A stretch of 64,000 nucleotides of DNA from Actinomadura physcomitrii. GTDB taxonomy: Bacteria > Actinomycetota > Actinomycetes > Streptosporangiales > Streptosporangiaceae. The number at the start of each line of letters is the position of its first letter. The stretch's first letter is position 1. The translations under genes and the position numbers were made by a program. The stretch is from the NCBI RefSeq assembly GCF_008923205.2, contig NZ_WBMS02000030.1, forward strand, positions 1-64,000, given 5' to 3'. Of the stretch, positions 1 to 7,865 are shown piece after piece. The notes under the pieces were generated by a model. The model did no database searches, had not been told where the DNA came from, and was given only the letters and a program-made list of their open reading frames with translations.

Positions 1-109
1 GGCTGTCGAGGGTGTCCAGGACGGACTGGTAGCTCTTGAGCGCGCTGGTGAAGTTGGCCTGGGCGTTCTGCATGCCGCCGAAGTCGACGTAGGTGTAGTC
101 GGTGCTCAT
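1..109 (-). CDS. WXG100 family protein (ESAT-6-like), 3' part cut by window edge
   Basis: Only the first 36 residues are in the window, starting MSTDYTYVDFGGMQNAQ from an ATG at 107-109. The short helical, Ala/Gln/Ser-rich N-terminus and its place 27 bp downstream of another WXG100 gene fit the ESX partner of a type VII secretion pair. The WXG turn itself would lie beyond the left edge. Reverse-strand GGAGAGC just before the ATG is a ribosome binding site. Known for the family: about 100-residue helical hairpins that form dimers and are exported by EccC-type secretion systems; no secretion machinery is visible here. Confidence 0.75.
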   Translation of the reverse strand, partial: MSTDYTYVDFGGMQNAQANFTSALKSYQSVLDTLDS

Positions 110-136
110 GGTGCTCTCCCGATGTGGTGGGGGTCG

Positions 137-451
137 TCAGCCGTTGACCAGGCCTTTGAGGGTGTTGACGCGGGCGGTCTTGTTCTGCTCGGCGGTCTGG
201 TACTTGGCCCGGGTGTGCACGAGCTTCTCGTGGATGAGGTCCAGGTCTTTGAGGACCTTGGCGAACTCGGTCTCGAACAGGTTGTAGACCTGGGTGAACG
301 CGGCGGAGGACTCGCCCTTCCAGGCGCTCTGCAGTTCGGCGTGGTGGGTGTTGAGCTGGTTCTTGATCTGGCCGATCTGGCCGTGGGCGTCCTGGACGTT
401 GCCGGCCGCCTGCTGCATGTGCTGCCGGTTCACCGATGACCGGTTGCTCAT
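137..451 (-). CDS. WXG100 family type VII secretion protein
   Basis: A 104-residue helical protein carrying the WXG turn as SAWKGESSAAF near its middle, flanked by two predicted long helices; length and layout are typical of EsxA/EsxB proteins. The start MSNRSSVNRQ at 449-451 is preferred over longer frames because GAAGGAG lies just upstream. It is followed 27 bp later by a second WXG100 gene in the same direction, so the two probably form the heterodimeric substrate pair of an ESX system. No EccC ATPase or other core component is in the window, so the secretion partner is unseen. Confidence 0.85.
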   Translation of the reverse strand: MSNRSSVNRQHMQQAAGNVQDAHGQIGQIKNQLNTHHAELQSAWKGESSAAFTQVYNLFETEFAKVLKDLDLIHEKLVHTRAKYQTAEQNKTARVNTLKGLVNG

Positions 452-798
452 CGCCGTTCTCCTTCGACTCGACTGCCGGAAAGCGTCACGAGGTGACGCT
501 GGTGCGTACCGGCCGAAGTCCCCATAAGCCCGATACGACGACACACCCCGTGACAGCGAGCAAGATGAAGCGTAGAGACCGGTGAATCCGGCTGTCCATC
601 AGGTATGTCACCTGTGGATAACTATCGTCGGCGGGACATCTGGGACTGAGCAGGCGAAGTGGTCAAGTCCCTGTTCGGTTCCATCCCGTTTTGGCCGAAA
701 CCGGTCGTTGAGTGAAGGTGAGGAGGTAGAAGCGGAGCCGTTCTGCTGCCGAAGCCGCCGTTGTGTCGCGCACAGTCGCTGCGCGACGCCGCGGACCT
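452..798. other. intergenic region without a supported gene
   Basis: No frame here has convincing coding character. It lies upstream of the WXG100 pair (reverse strand) and downstream of the small gene ending at 799, so the promoter of the WXG100 operon should be inside it. I see no clear -35/-10 pair. Confidence 0.4.
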
Positions 799-996
799 TC
801 ACCGAAGCGGCGTGGACCCTTGTGCCCTGACCGTCCCGGATGCTCCAGCCGGCTCGGCGTAGGGAGCGAGCCGCCGGACGAGCATTTCCGGCGACGCGGC
901 TTCGATCAGGTGGCCCGGACGGCCGGGTACGTACGCCCACCATGATCCGGTGGACAGGCCGTACCAGACCTGGAGGCCCGTGATCCAGCGCCTCAT
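799..996 (-). CDS. small conserved hypothetical protein (65 aa)
   Basis: Begins MRRWITGLQVWYGLSTGSWW and contains a Trp-rich N-terminal half (WITGLQVWYG, GSWWAYVPG). I do not recognise a named domain. It lies 15 bp downstream of another small gene on the same strand, and the pair is divergent from the HTH/DUF397 genes at 1364-2603. Small proteins of this look commonly sit beside XRE/DUF397 modules in actinomycetes, so it may belong to that cassette; this is inference. The large overlapping reverse frame 608-1165 is not preferred because this frame and its neighbour look like separate compact proteins. Confidence 0.5.
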   Translation of the reverse strand: MRRWITGLQVWYGLSTGSWWAYVPGRPGHLIEAASPEMLVRRLAPYAEPAGASGTVRAQGSTPLR

Positions 997-1011
997 CTTT
1001 GCGGGCCGGGT

Positions 1012-1209
1012 TCACCACGCCAGGTCCGTGCGGTCCGGCTGCAGGACGAGCGCCGTCCGGAGTTCCGCCTCGGAGTCGGCGATGACCGTCATCGGCAGAC
1101 CGGCCTGGGGTTCCCGCCGGACCGCGCCCCAGTAGGTGCCCTGCCGTGATATCCACACCAGCCACCCTGGGAAGTCCCGCTCGACCCCCGCCGTCCTCGC
1201 GTCCTTCAT
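1012..1209 (-). CDS. small conserved hypothetical protein (65 aa)
   Basis: Reads MKDARTAGVERDFPGWLVWI, then SRQGTYWGAVRREP and a C-terminal acidic/Ala helix (DSEAELRTAL). No catalytic motif is visible. The pattern of a Trp-containing beta part followed by a helix resembles short actinomycete proteins encoded next to XRE-DUF397 pairs. The ATG at 1209 is used; a GTG two codons upstream (1215) is an alternative, both behind AAGGGGCAGG. It is transcribed away from the regulator at 1364 and 15 bp ahead of the next small gene, so the two probably share one promoter in the 1210-1363 gap. Confidence 0.55.
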   Translation of the reverse strand: MKDARTAGVERDFPGWLVWISRQGTYWGAVRREPQAGLPMTVIADSEAELRTALVLQPDRTDLAW

Positions 1210-1363
1210 GGCCACCTGCCCCTTCCGCAGCCGATCCGGTCGGCCGTCGCTCGAAACACGGGACAGATTGCTGTTGGATGATTACTCTCGGCTACGAAGT
1301 CGTGTCAACTGAACGTCCACCCCGCACCGTCCCCCCGTCCATCGAGTGCCGGAGACCTTCGAT

Positions 1364-2209
1364 ATGGCCAAGGACGAGCAAGACCCCGACCCGGACGCCC
1401 TGCGCGTCCACTTCGGCCTGGAACTGCGCCGCCTGCGCAACCGTGCGGGCCTGTCCATGAACCAACTCGCGCAGGCCCTCGGCTGCACGCCGCAGTGGAT
1501 CTGCCAACTCGAACACGCCGAGAAGCCCCCGTCCGAGCAGACCGCCCTCGACCTCGACACTTACTTCAAGACGGACGGCTACGACGAGAACGACGGCTCG
1601 TTCCACCGCCTCCACACCGCCATCCGCCGCGTCGGCCAACGCCGTGCCCTGCGCCCGAGTTTCGAAAACTATTGTCTGCGGGAGCCGAAGGCCATCGGTG
1701 TTCGATGCCTTGCCGCTCAACTCGTCCCCGGCCTACTCCAAACTGAGGACTACGCTCGCGGCATCATGGATCGGAGCCAGACGGCGGAGAACCTGGACGC
1801 GTGCGTTGCCGTCCGGCTGGAGCGGCAGACGATGTTCCACCGGGCCAAGCCGCCCGAGGCCTCGTTCGTCCTCGATGAGTCCGCGCTCCGCCGGCCGGTC
1901 GGCGGCGCGAAGGCCATGGCCGACCAGATCGACCATCTCATCGATATGGCCCGGTTGCCCAACGTCCAGATATTGATCATGCCCTTCGAGAGGCTTACGC
2001 TCGCCGCACTGGCGGGTGGCTTCATCCTGCTGAGCTTCGCGAAGGAACCTGACCTCGTGTACGCCGAGTCGGGGTCCCTCAGCTTCATGACCGAGCGTAA
2101 GGACGTGACCTTCAGAATGGGGGTACATTTCCTCACGACGGCGGGCGAAGCCCTCAACCAGGGTGAGTCCATCGCATTTATGAGCCGAGTACGCGAGGAG
2201 TACCTGTGA
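1364..2209 (+). CDS. XRE-family HTH regulator with DUF5753 (Scr1-type)
   Basis: A 281-residue protein with an N-terminal HTH (about residues 12-70; LGLELRR-like start, then LSMNQLAQALGCTPQWICQL) and a C-terminal DUF5753 domain with its hallmark VPGLLQTEDYA and VLDESALRRPVGG motifs. This two-domain architecture is abundant in actinomycetes and is almost always paired with DUF397 genes; proposed roles include antitoxin-like and developmental regulation. The ATG at 1364 is preferred over the upstream GTG at 1346 because GGAGA sits about 9 nt before it. Its TGA overlaps the GTG of the next gene (GTGA), indicating translational coupling. Confidence 0.9.
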   Translation: MAKDEQDPDPDALRVHFGLELRRLRNRAGLSMNQLAQALGCTPQWICQLEHAEKPPSEQTALDLDTYFKTDGYDENDGSFHRLHTAIRRVGQRRALRPSFENYCLREPKAIGVRCLAAQLVPGLLQTEDYARGIMDRSQTAENLDACVAVRLERQTMFHRAKPPEASFVLDESALRRPVGGAKAMADQIDHLIDMARLPNVQILIMPFERLTLAALAGGFILLSFAKEPDLVYAESGSLSFMTERKDVTFRMGVHFLTTAGEALNQGESIAFMSRVREEYL

Positions 2210-2406
2210 AGCAAGGGTTTCAATCGGCGGTGCTGTGGCGCAAAAGCACCTACAGCGACGGTCACGGCGGCGAGTGCGTTGAAGTTGCCGCAATCAAGAA
2301 AGGTTTGTTGGTCCGGGACTCCAAGAACCCAAATGGTCCAGTTCTGGGACTTAACCCGGCGGCTGCCCGCGATTTCATAAATTATGTCCGGGCCGGGTGT
2401 CGCTGA
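2206..2406 (+). CDS. DUF397 domain protein, first copy
   Basis: A 66-residue protein with the complete DUF397 signature: WRKSTYSDGHGGECVEVA, then LLVRDSKNPNGPVL and a C-terminal helix AAARDFINYVR. DUF397 proteins are small partners encoded directly after DUF5753 regulators and have been proposed to act as toxin or effector partners in some streptomycetes. The GTG start overlaps the stop of the upstream regulator by four bases, and its own stop overlaps the next DUF397 start. Base composition is slightly less GC-rich than the flanks, with codons such as AAA and AAT. Confidence 0.88.
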   Translation: MKQGFQSAVLWRKSTYSDGHGGECVEVAAIKKGLLVRDSKNPNGPVLGLNPAAARDFINYVRAGCR

Positions 2407-2603
2407 TGCGAGCGGAAGGGCTCGCGCTGCGGTGGCGTAAGAGCAGTCGCAGCGACGGAACAGGCGGCGAATGTGTTGAGCTGGCAGTGACGTCGGACGC
2501 CCTTCTCGTCCGGGATTCCAAGGATCCGGAGGGTCCTCAACTCACCTTCACCCGGGCGGCCGCACGCGCGCTGATCGTCCAGTTGCGGGAAGAATCTCGG
2601 TGA
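2406..2603 (+). CDS. DUF397 domain protein, second copy
   Basis: A 65-residue paralogue of the preceding gene: LRWRKSSRSDGTGGECVELA, LLVRDSKDPEGPQL and the helix AAARALIVQL. The start is the ATG at 2406-2408, overlapping the previous TGA (ATGA); a GTG at 2397 would only add three residues. Tandem DUF397 copies behind one DUF5753 regulator suggest local duplication, supported by the decayed third copy immediately downstream. Confidence 0.87.
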   Translation: MRAEGLALRWRKSSRSDGTGGECVELAVTSDALLVRDSKDPEGPQLTFTRAAARALIVQLREESR

Positions 2604-2777
2604 GCCACCCTTCCGTCGGCGGAGGCGAAAGAACAACTGGGTGGCGAGTGTGTCGAGATCGCCGCAACGCCAGGCGAGGTCTCCGCCCGTAACTCCAAGG
2701 TCGCGGCCGGGCCGGTTCTGACCTCGCCCAGTTGGGCACTCCTTGCCCGACGCTCTGCGAGTGACGCGCGGCACTGA
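2604..2777 (+). pseudogene. decayed third DUF397 copy
   Basis: In the frame starting at 2604 the sequence reads GGECVEIAATPGEVSARNSK followed by AAGPVLTSPSWALLARR and a TGA at 2775-2777, which matches the middle and C-terminal part of DUF397 (GGECVEVA, RDSKDPDGPVL). The usual WRKSSRS start is lost: the first codons read ATLPSAEAKEQL, while a neighbouring frame holds a basic stretch, so an indel has broken the 5' end. No start codon with a ribosome binding site serves this frame. Confidence 0.7.
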
Positions 2778-2782
2778 CTGTC

Positions 2783-2821
2783 CGGACGTGGCGACTCCGT
2801 GGTGCCGAGTCGCCACGTCCG
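2783..2821 (+). terminator. strong hairpin terminator after the DUF397 cassette
   Basis: Perfect 15-bp stem, 2783-2797 pairing with 2807-2821, with a 9-nt loop at 2798-2806. No T-run follows, as is usual in high-GC actinomycetes. It starts six bases after the stop of the decayed DUF397 copy and could also end the reverse-strand gene at 3083. Confidence 0.75.
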
Positions 2822-3082
2822 CCGTCATCGCCGGAGCTGTAGCATATTTGCGCTTTTGACTTGACTGGCTGCAACGGCTTTGGCTGCCGTGATATCGCTA
2901 AGCGTGCAAGCTGGCTTCTTTTGCTTTTCGATATCATCCGGTCGTGAAATCTGCGTTGATAGTAGTCGTCGTGGATTGACGAGTAGACGCTTATCGCAAA
3001 GCACTATCTGGCATTTGAGGCCGCCGACGCTTTCGGCTGGTCGGTCGGCGCGCTGGGGGACGGTCGGTAGGGGCCGTTTTCG
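2822..3082. other. AT-enriched non-coding stretch
   Basis: About 260 bp without a supported gene and clearly poorer in GC than the surroundings (for example GCATATTTGCGCTTTTGACT and repeated GATATC). I see no transposase fragment or attachment site. It may be a remnant of acquired DNA flanking the XRE/DUF397 cassette, or simply a 3' spacer of the reverse-strand gene beginning at 3994. Confidence 0.35.
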
Positions 3083-3994
3083 TCAGTGGACTATCACGTG
3101 GTCGGTGGGGGCGTTCTTGTCGGTGGTCCAGCCGTCGTGGCCGGCGTCGGACTGCCAGTGGCGGCCCGCGTAGCGGACCTCCTTCAGGCCGTAGACCTGG
3201 GCGTGCGTGACGGCCCAGGCGGCGACCGCCCAGCCGGCGCGGGCGTTGGTGACCTTGACGCCGTTCCAGGAGTCCGGACGGGACGGGGCGCCCGCGGTGA
3301 GCGGGCCCGGGCCGTCCACCCGGAGGCGGGGCCCGAAGGCGCGGCGCATCTCGCGGATCGCGTCCGGGCGGCGGGACTTGGTCTGCTTGTCCGGCGGGTA
3401 CCAGCAGCGGGCGCCGGAGGGCTGGCGGCCGGTGAAGACCTGGGCGAGGAGCTTGCCGTCGGATTCGTGCTGGGCGTAGGCGCGGCCGTCGGCGGAGTGC
3501 TGGACGCGCTGGGCGGCGTCATGCACGTCGCGGTCGAGGTAGTCCTTGACCTTGACCAGGGCGTCGAAGAACTTGCTCGTGGACTGGACGGGGTCGCGCA
3601 GCTTGGCGGGGCTGCCCCAGCCCTGCGAGGGGCGCTGCTGGAACATGCCGACGGAGTCGCGGTCGCCGCTCGGCAGGTTGCGGATGTGCGACTCCTGGAT
3701 CGCCGTCGCGTACGCGATCACCGCGGCGCGTTCGGGGAGCTGCTTGCGGTACGCGACCGCCGAGATCGTCGAGGCGTTGGCGGCCTGGTCGAGGTCCAGC
3801 GGCATCTTGGACGTCCCCACGGCGACCTCGCAGCCCGACCCGTGCAGGTAGGGGCGCGCCCGGTCGAACGCGATGTAGCCGCCCACCCCCAGCACGAGGA
3901 CGAGGGCCGCCACGACGAACGGCCAGCGCCGGCGGCCTCCACCGCCGCCCGAACCTTGTTCGGGGCGCGTCCTCAACCTCGACCAAACAGCCAC
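3083..3994 (-). CDS. membrane-anchored lytic transglycosylase-like protein
   Basis: A roughly 303-residue protein with one transmembrane segment near the N-terminus (WPFVVAALVLVLGVGGYIAF) after a short basic, Gly-rich cytoplasmic tail, and an extracytoplasmic part with lysozyme-like features: AVIAYATAIQESHIRNL with a candidate catalytic Glu, then GDRDSVGMFQQRPSQGWG. This arrangement is common in actinomycetes and is often mislabelled as a heavy-metal transporter. The probable job is peptidoglycan cleavage at the cell surface. The start is uncertain: GTG at 3994 is used, but no good ribosome binding site is visible and a TTG at 4033 is also in frame. Divergent from dapD. Confidence 0.7.
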   Translation of the reverse strand: MAVWSRLRTRPEQGSGGGGGRRRWPFVVAALVLVLGVGGYIAFDRARPYLHGSGCEVAVGTSKMPLDLDQAANASTISAVAYRKQLPERAAVIAYATAIQESHIRNLPSGDRDSVGMFQQRPSQGWGSPAKLRDPVQSTSKFFDALVKVKDYLDRDVHDAAQRVQHSADGRAYAQHESDGKLLAQVFTGRQPSGARCWYPPDKQTKSRRPDAIREMRRAFGPRLRVDGPGPLTAGAPSRPDSWNGVKVTNARAGWAVAAWAVTHAQVYGLKEVRYAGRHWQSDAGHDGWTTDKNAPTDHVIVH

Positions 3995-4038
3995 GCGAAG
4001 AAGGTACCGGGAACCGGCCGCCAGTAAGCTCAAGGGCC

Positions 4039-4875
4039 ATGACGGAAACGTTCACCAGCCCGATTTCCCAGGTCATCGACGAGCTGTGGGAGCGGCGCGC
4101 CGGGCTCGGGCCGGACGACGCCGACGCGCGCGCGGCGATCGTCGCCGCGGTCGACCGGCTCGACGCTGGGGAGGCGCGGGTCGCCCGGATCGATCCGGCC
4201 ACCGACGAGGTGGTCGTGGACGAGCGCGCGAAGCGGGCGATCCTGCTGAGCTTCAAGGTGCTCGGAATGGTGCGTTCGCAGGTCGGCGACTTCCAGTACC
4301 ACGACCGGATCCCGCTGAAGACCCGGCTCGACGGTGTGCGGGTGGTGCCGGGCGCGATCGCCCGGTGGGGCGCCCACCTGGCCCCGGGCGTGGTGCTGAT
4401 GCCGTCGTTCACCAACGTCGGCGCCTACGTCGACTCCGGGACGATGGTCGACACGTGGGCGACCGTCGGGTCGTGCGCGCAGATCGGGAAGAACGTCCAC
4501 CTTTCGGGCGGGGTCGGGATCGGGGGCGTGCTGGAGCCGCCGAACGCCAAGCCCGTCGTGGTGGAGGACGGGGCGATGATCGGCAGCCGGTCGATGATCG
4601 TGGAGGGCGCGCGGGTCGGGAAGGGCGCCGTGGTCGGCTCCGGGACGAACCTGTCGGCGTCCATGCCGGTCATCGACGTCGAGACGGGCGAGGAGGTCGG
4701 CCGGGGCCGCATCCCGGACTGGTGCGTCGCGGTCGGCGGCACCCGCTACAAGGAGTTCAAGGGCGGGACGTTCGGCCTCCCGGCGGTGCTGATCCTCAAG
4801 CGCCTCGACCCGGGTCAGCGGCATGACAAGGCGTCGCTGAACGACATCCTGCGCGAGCACGGCATCAACACCTGA
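4039..4875 (+). CDS. dapD: tetrahydrodipicolinate N-succinyltransferase (DapD)
   Basis: A 278-residue left-handed beta-helix acyltransferase that transfers succinyl from succinyl-CoA to tetrahydrodipicolinate in the succinylase branch of lysine and meso-diaminopimelate synthesis, in the cytoplasm. Diagnostic stretches are GAYVDSGTMVDTWATVGSCA, QIGKNVHLSGGVGIGGVLEP and the hexapeptide-repeat region around 170-200. The length and these motifs match the Escherichia coli-type DapD rather than the longer, divergent DapD of mycobacteria. The dapE gene of the same pathway lies 3 kb downstream. Followed by a clear terminator at 4890. Confidence 0.95.
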   Translation: MTETFTSPISQVIDELWERRAGLGPDDADARAAIVAAVDRLDAGEARVARIDPATDEVVVDERAKRAILLSFKVLGMVRSQVGDFQYHDRIPLKTRLDGVRVVPGAIARWGAHLAPGVVLMPSFTNVGAYVDSGTMVDTWATVGSCAQIGKNVHLSGGVGIGGVLEPPNAKPVVVEDGAMIGSRSMIVEGARVGKGAVVGSGTNLSASMPVIDVETGEEVGRGRIPDWCVAVGGTRYKEFKGGTFGLPAVLILKRLDPGQRHDKASLNDILREHGINT

Positions 4876-4889
4876 CGCGGTGGTGCGTG

Positions 4890-4919
4890 CGGGGCCTCCT
4901 GCGGCAACAGGAGGCCCCG
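4890..4919 (+). terminator. terminator after dapD
   Basis: Perfect 12-bp GC-rich stem (4890-4901 with 4908-4919) and a 6-nt loop CGGCAA, starting 15 bases after the dapD stop. Confidence 0.8.
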
Positions 4920-5400
4920 TGTCGATCGTCCCCGCCCGAGCCATCAGACGGATGCATCGATCGGGCCGTCCGGCCGGGTTTCCCCAGTGGGGCCCCGGCG
5001 TGGTGGACGACATCCCCACAGTAAGTCCGTGCGGGCGTTGTCCGGCAAGCCCTTCCGGCGCGCAAACCGGCCGGTCTCGCGTGGGCTTTCTCGACATGCC
5101 GTCTGACCTGCGGTTTTGTTTGTTCCCGATATTTTGTTCACCCGGTGCAAGTACATCTGCTCGTTAGCTCCCGCGAAACTCCGAACAACTAGGGCTTGAC
5201 TCAGGGGCCGGGGCTCGGGTATCGGCCGCCCGGCAGACTCCGAACAACGCATTTCCCCCGAATGCTTCCGAGCGGGCAGCGCCGTCCGCCACGATGAATC
5301 TTGAGACGGAGAACCGGACGGAGCCTCCGCGGCGGCAACCGCGGCCGGCCCGGCCCGTCGAGATCCACGACCCGCCCGAGCCATCGAAAGAGGTCCATCG
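4920..5400. other. 480-bp intergenic region
   Basis: No convincing coding frame. It separates the dapD terminator from a small membrane-protein gene. Its only structured element is a pair of direct repeats flanking a possible promoter (separate entry at 5178-5248). Confidence 0.4.
5178..5248 (+). promoter_or_regulatory. candidate promoter between two 12-bp direct repeats
   Basis: The 12-mer ACTCCGAACAAC occurs at 5178-5189 and again at 5237-5248, 59 bp apart. Between them TTGACT (5196-5201) is followed after 18 bp by TATCGG (5220-5225), a plausible vegetative-type -35/-10 pair reading towards the small membrane protein and the double-HTH regulator. The repeats could be operator half-sites bound by a dimer; this is inference from position only. 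Confidence 0.3.
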
Positions 5401-5628
5401 GTGAACCCTCCCGACCAGAGCGCCTGCCAGGGCGCGCACCGGCGGCACGAACCCATCCGGATCCTGCTGCTCGTAGTGATCGTCGTCCTCGTCCTCAAGG
5501 GGGTCGATCCGTACGGGGCGGTCTTCGTCGCGGCCTACGCCGGTTCGGTGCTGACCGAGCTGGCCGTCCGCCGGCGGAGCCGTTCGCGGCACGCGCACCT
5601 GTCCGCCCGCGCCGCCGGTGAGCTCTGA
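5401..5628 (+). CDS. small membrane protein of unknown function (75 aa)
   Basis: Starts at GTG 5401 behind AAAGAGG. A short polar N-terminus is followed by a hydrophobic helix (ILLLVVIVVLVLKGVDP), a second, weaker one (GAVFVAAYAGSVLTELA) and a basic tail RRRSRSRHAHLSAR. I do not recognise the family. It lies 41 bp upstream of the double-HTH regulator and may be cotranscribed with it. The main doubt is its small size; the ribosome binding site and well-formed membrane segments favour a real gene. Confidence 0.5.
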   Translation: MNPPDQSACQGAHRRHEPIRILLLVVIVVLVLKGVDPYGAVFVAAYAGSVLTELAVRRRSRSRHAHLSARAAGEL

Positions 5629-5669
5629 CCCGCAGACGCCACCGGCGGCGCCCTCATGAGGGTGCGTCC

Positions 5670-7100
5670 ATGCCGAGACCTGAAAGTCCCCTCGACCCGG
5701 CCGAGAACCCGGTCGCGGCGTTCGCCGTCAGGCTGCGCCGCCTGCGCGCCGAAGCGGGATCGCCGAGCTACCGCGCCATGGCCGCCCGTTCGTACTACGG
5801 CTACACCACGCTGGCCGAGGCCGCTTCCGGGCGCCGCTTCCCCAGCTGGGAGCTCACCCGGGCCTACGTCCAGGCGTGCGGCGGCGACCTGACCGCCTGG
5901 GAGCTGCTGTGGTGCGAGGCCGCCGAAGCCGTCGGCCTTTCGCGCGGTTCGCGGCACGGCAAGGGTGGGGAGCGGTCACCGCCGCGGCCGTCGGCGGAGC
6001 CGGAGCGCGCTCCCGCTTCCGAGATGGTGGACCCGGCCAGTGCCGGGACGCTGCCCGAACTGATGGGGATGCTCGACGAGCTCCGCAGCGGGGCCAGGCT
6101 GAGCGTGCGCCGGCTCGTCGAGCGTTCCCGCGACGAGCCGGTCCGTGATCCGGCCTTCGCGCCGGCGCGGACGGCCGATCGCGCCCCGGCCCGGATGGGC
6201 GGCGGGCCGGAGGTGGGTGATCAGCCCAGCGGACTGATCGCCTACCCGCGGCGCGGCGGTCCCACGGTCCTGCGCATCCTGCTCGGCGCCCAGCTGCGCC
6301 GGCTGCGGGAGGCGCGCGGCGTCTCCACCGAGGAGGCGGGCTACGAGATCCGCGGCTCGCACTCCAAGATCAGCCGGATGGAGCTGGGGCGCGTCGGGTT
6401 CAAGGAACGCGACGTCTCCGACCTGCTCACCCTCTATGGAGTGAACGACCCCGCCGAGCGGGCGCCGCTGCTGGAGCTGGCCAAGGAGGCGAACACGCCG
6501 GGCTGGTGGCACCGGTACGCCGACGTCCTGCCGAGCTGGTTCGAGGTCTACCTCGGGCTGGAGGAGGCCGCGTCGCTGCTGCGCACCTACGAGGTGCAGT
6601 TCGTGCCGGGCCTGCTGCAGACCGAGGACTACGCGGAGGCGGTGGTGCGCCTCGGCCACCCCGACGCCTCCGACGAGGAGGTCGAGCGGCGCGTCCAGCT
6701 CCGCACGACCCGTCAGCGGCGATTCGCCTCGCCCGGCGCCCCGACGCTGTGGGCCGTGCTGGACGAGGCGGTCGTGCGCCGCCCGGTGGGCGACTACAAG
6801 GTCATGCGCCGGCAGATCGAGCACCTCATCGCGATGTCGGAGCTGCCGAACGTCACGCTGCAGATCGTGCCGTTCGGAGCGGGCGGGCACGCGGCGGCCG
6901 GCGCCCCGTTCACCATCCTGCGGTTCGCCGAGCCCGGCCTGTCCGACATCGTCTACCTTGAGCAGCTGACCAGTGCGCTGTACCTGGACAAGCCGACCGA
7001 CGTCGACACCTACATGCGCGCGATGAACGAGCTCACGATCAAAGCCCTGCGCCCCGAGGCGACGCGGTGGGCGCTGGCGGAGCTGCTGCGGCAGGTCTGA
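5670..7100 (+). CDS. DUF5753 regulator with two HTH domains
   Basis: A 476-residue protein with three parts. Residues 10-90 form an HTH-like module (FAVRLRRLRAEAG, then YTTLAEAASGRRFPSWE) of the kind seen at the N-terminus of many actinomycete kinases and NB-ARC regulators. A linker rich in Arg, Pro and Glu follows. Residues 200-265 hold a second canonical XRE HTH (LGAQLRRLREARGVSTEEAG, SHSKISRMELGR). Residues 280-476 are DUF5753, with FVPGLLQTEDYAEAV and VLDEAVVRRPVGDYKV. Single-HTH versions are the rule, so the tandem HTH is unusual. No DUF397 partner follows. Start ATG 5670 lies behind GAGGGTG. Confidence 0.85.
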   Translation: MPRPESPLDPAENPVAAFAVRLRRLRAEAGSPSYRAMAARSYYGYTTLAEAASGRRFPSWELTRAYVQACGGDLTAWELLWCEAAEAVGLSRGSRHGKGGERSPPRPSAEPERAPASEMVDPASAGTLPELMGMLDELRSGARLSVRRLVERSRDEPVRDPAFAPARTADRAPARMGGGPEVGDQPSGLIAYPRRGGPTVLRILLGAQLRRLREARGVSTEEAGYEIRGSHSKISRMELGRVGFKERDVSDLLTLYGVNDPAERAPLLELAKEANTPGWWHRYADVLPSWFEVYLGLEEAASLLRTYEVQFVPGLLQTEDYAEAVVRLGHPDASDEEVERRVQLRTTRQRRFASPGAPTLWAVLDEAVVRRPVGDYKVMRRQIEHLIAMSELPNVTLQIVPFGAGGHAAAGAPFTILRFAEPGLSDIVYLEQLTSALYLDKPTDVDTYMRAMNELTIKALRPEATRWALAELLRQV

Positions 7101-7138
7101 CCGGCCGCCGTCCGCCGATGCCCCGCTGCCGGCGTCCG

Positions 7139-7843
7139 CTACCCGATCGGGGTCTCAGTGATCTTGAGGGGGCGGTCGGTGAGGACGGCGACGGACGCGG
7201 CGTAGCCGGGGCCCGGGGTGAGGTCGGCGAGTCGGACGGGGGAGACGGCCTTGTCGTCGTCCCAGGACAGCACCGCGGCCGGCTCGTCCGGCCCGGAGAC
7301 GTGGATGGCCGTCATTGAGGCGGCCAGGCCGTGGCCGGTGGCCTTCAGCAGCGCCTCCTTGCGGCACCAGTAGGAGTGGAAGGCACGTTTGCGGCGGTCC
7401 GGGGGCAGCGCCGCCAGGACGTCCCGTTCCGGTGCGCTCAGGACCATCTCGCCGAGCCGGTCGACGTCCCGGTCGCTCTCCCGCTCCACGTCCACGCCGA
7501 CCTCCGGGCCGTCGGACAGGACGAGGACGACGCGGTCCCCCGAATGCGACAGCGAGAAGTCCAGGCCGGAGCCGCGGAGGCGGGGCTTGCCGTGCGCGCC
7601 GCCGCAGTGCGGGCAGTCGGTGGTGAACCGGATGCCGCCCGGCGCGAGGCCGGTCGCCTCCGACAGGACGGTCCGGGCCAGGAACCGTCCGGTGACGAAC
7701 CTGGCCTTGTCCTCGGCGCGCATGAACCGCTCGTAGCGGTCGCGCTCACCGGCGTCCAGAAGGTCGCGCATGTGTGGTTCGTCCGCAGGGACCGCCCAGT
7801 GGACGGCGCACTCGAGCACAGGCATCTCCACGTCCGCGATCAT
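7139..7843 (-). CDS. 4'-phosphopantetheinyl transferase (Sfp type)
   Basis: A 234-residue Sfp/HetI-type enzyme that moves the phosphopantetheine arm of CoA onto a serine of acyl, peptidyl or aryl carrier proteins. Diagnostic motifs are FSLSHSGD, EVGVDVERE (Mg-binding acidic triad) and FHSYWCRKEALLKATGHGL. It also has a zinc-knuckle-like CPHCGGAHGKP segment typical of this group. The start is either ATG 7843 (used) or ATG 7825; longer frames reach into dapE. Divergent from dapE with a 22-bp gap. No carrier-protein gene is in the window, so its partner is elsewhere. Confidence 0.9.
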   Translation of the reverse strand: MIADVEMPVLECAVHWAVPADEPHMRDLLDAGERDRYERFMRAEDKARFVTGRFLARTVLSEATGLAPGGIRFTTDCPHCGGAHGKPRLRGSGLDFSLSHSGDRVVLVLSDGPEVGVDVERESDRDVDRLGEMVLSAPERDVLAALPPDRRKRAFHSYWCRKEALLKATGHGLAASMTAIHVSGPDEPAAVLSWDDDKAVSPVRLADLTPGPGYAASVAVLTDRPLKITETPIG

Positions 7844-7865
7844 AAGCCGCGTACGCTTGCTGTCC

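Noticed and set aside
608..1165. 185-residue reverse frame
   Set aside because: Overlaps two compact frames with better protein character (799-996 and 1012-1209) and has no ribosome binding site or recognisable domain.
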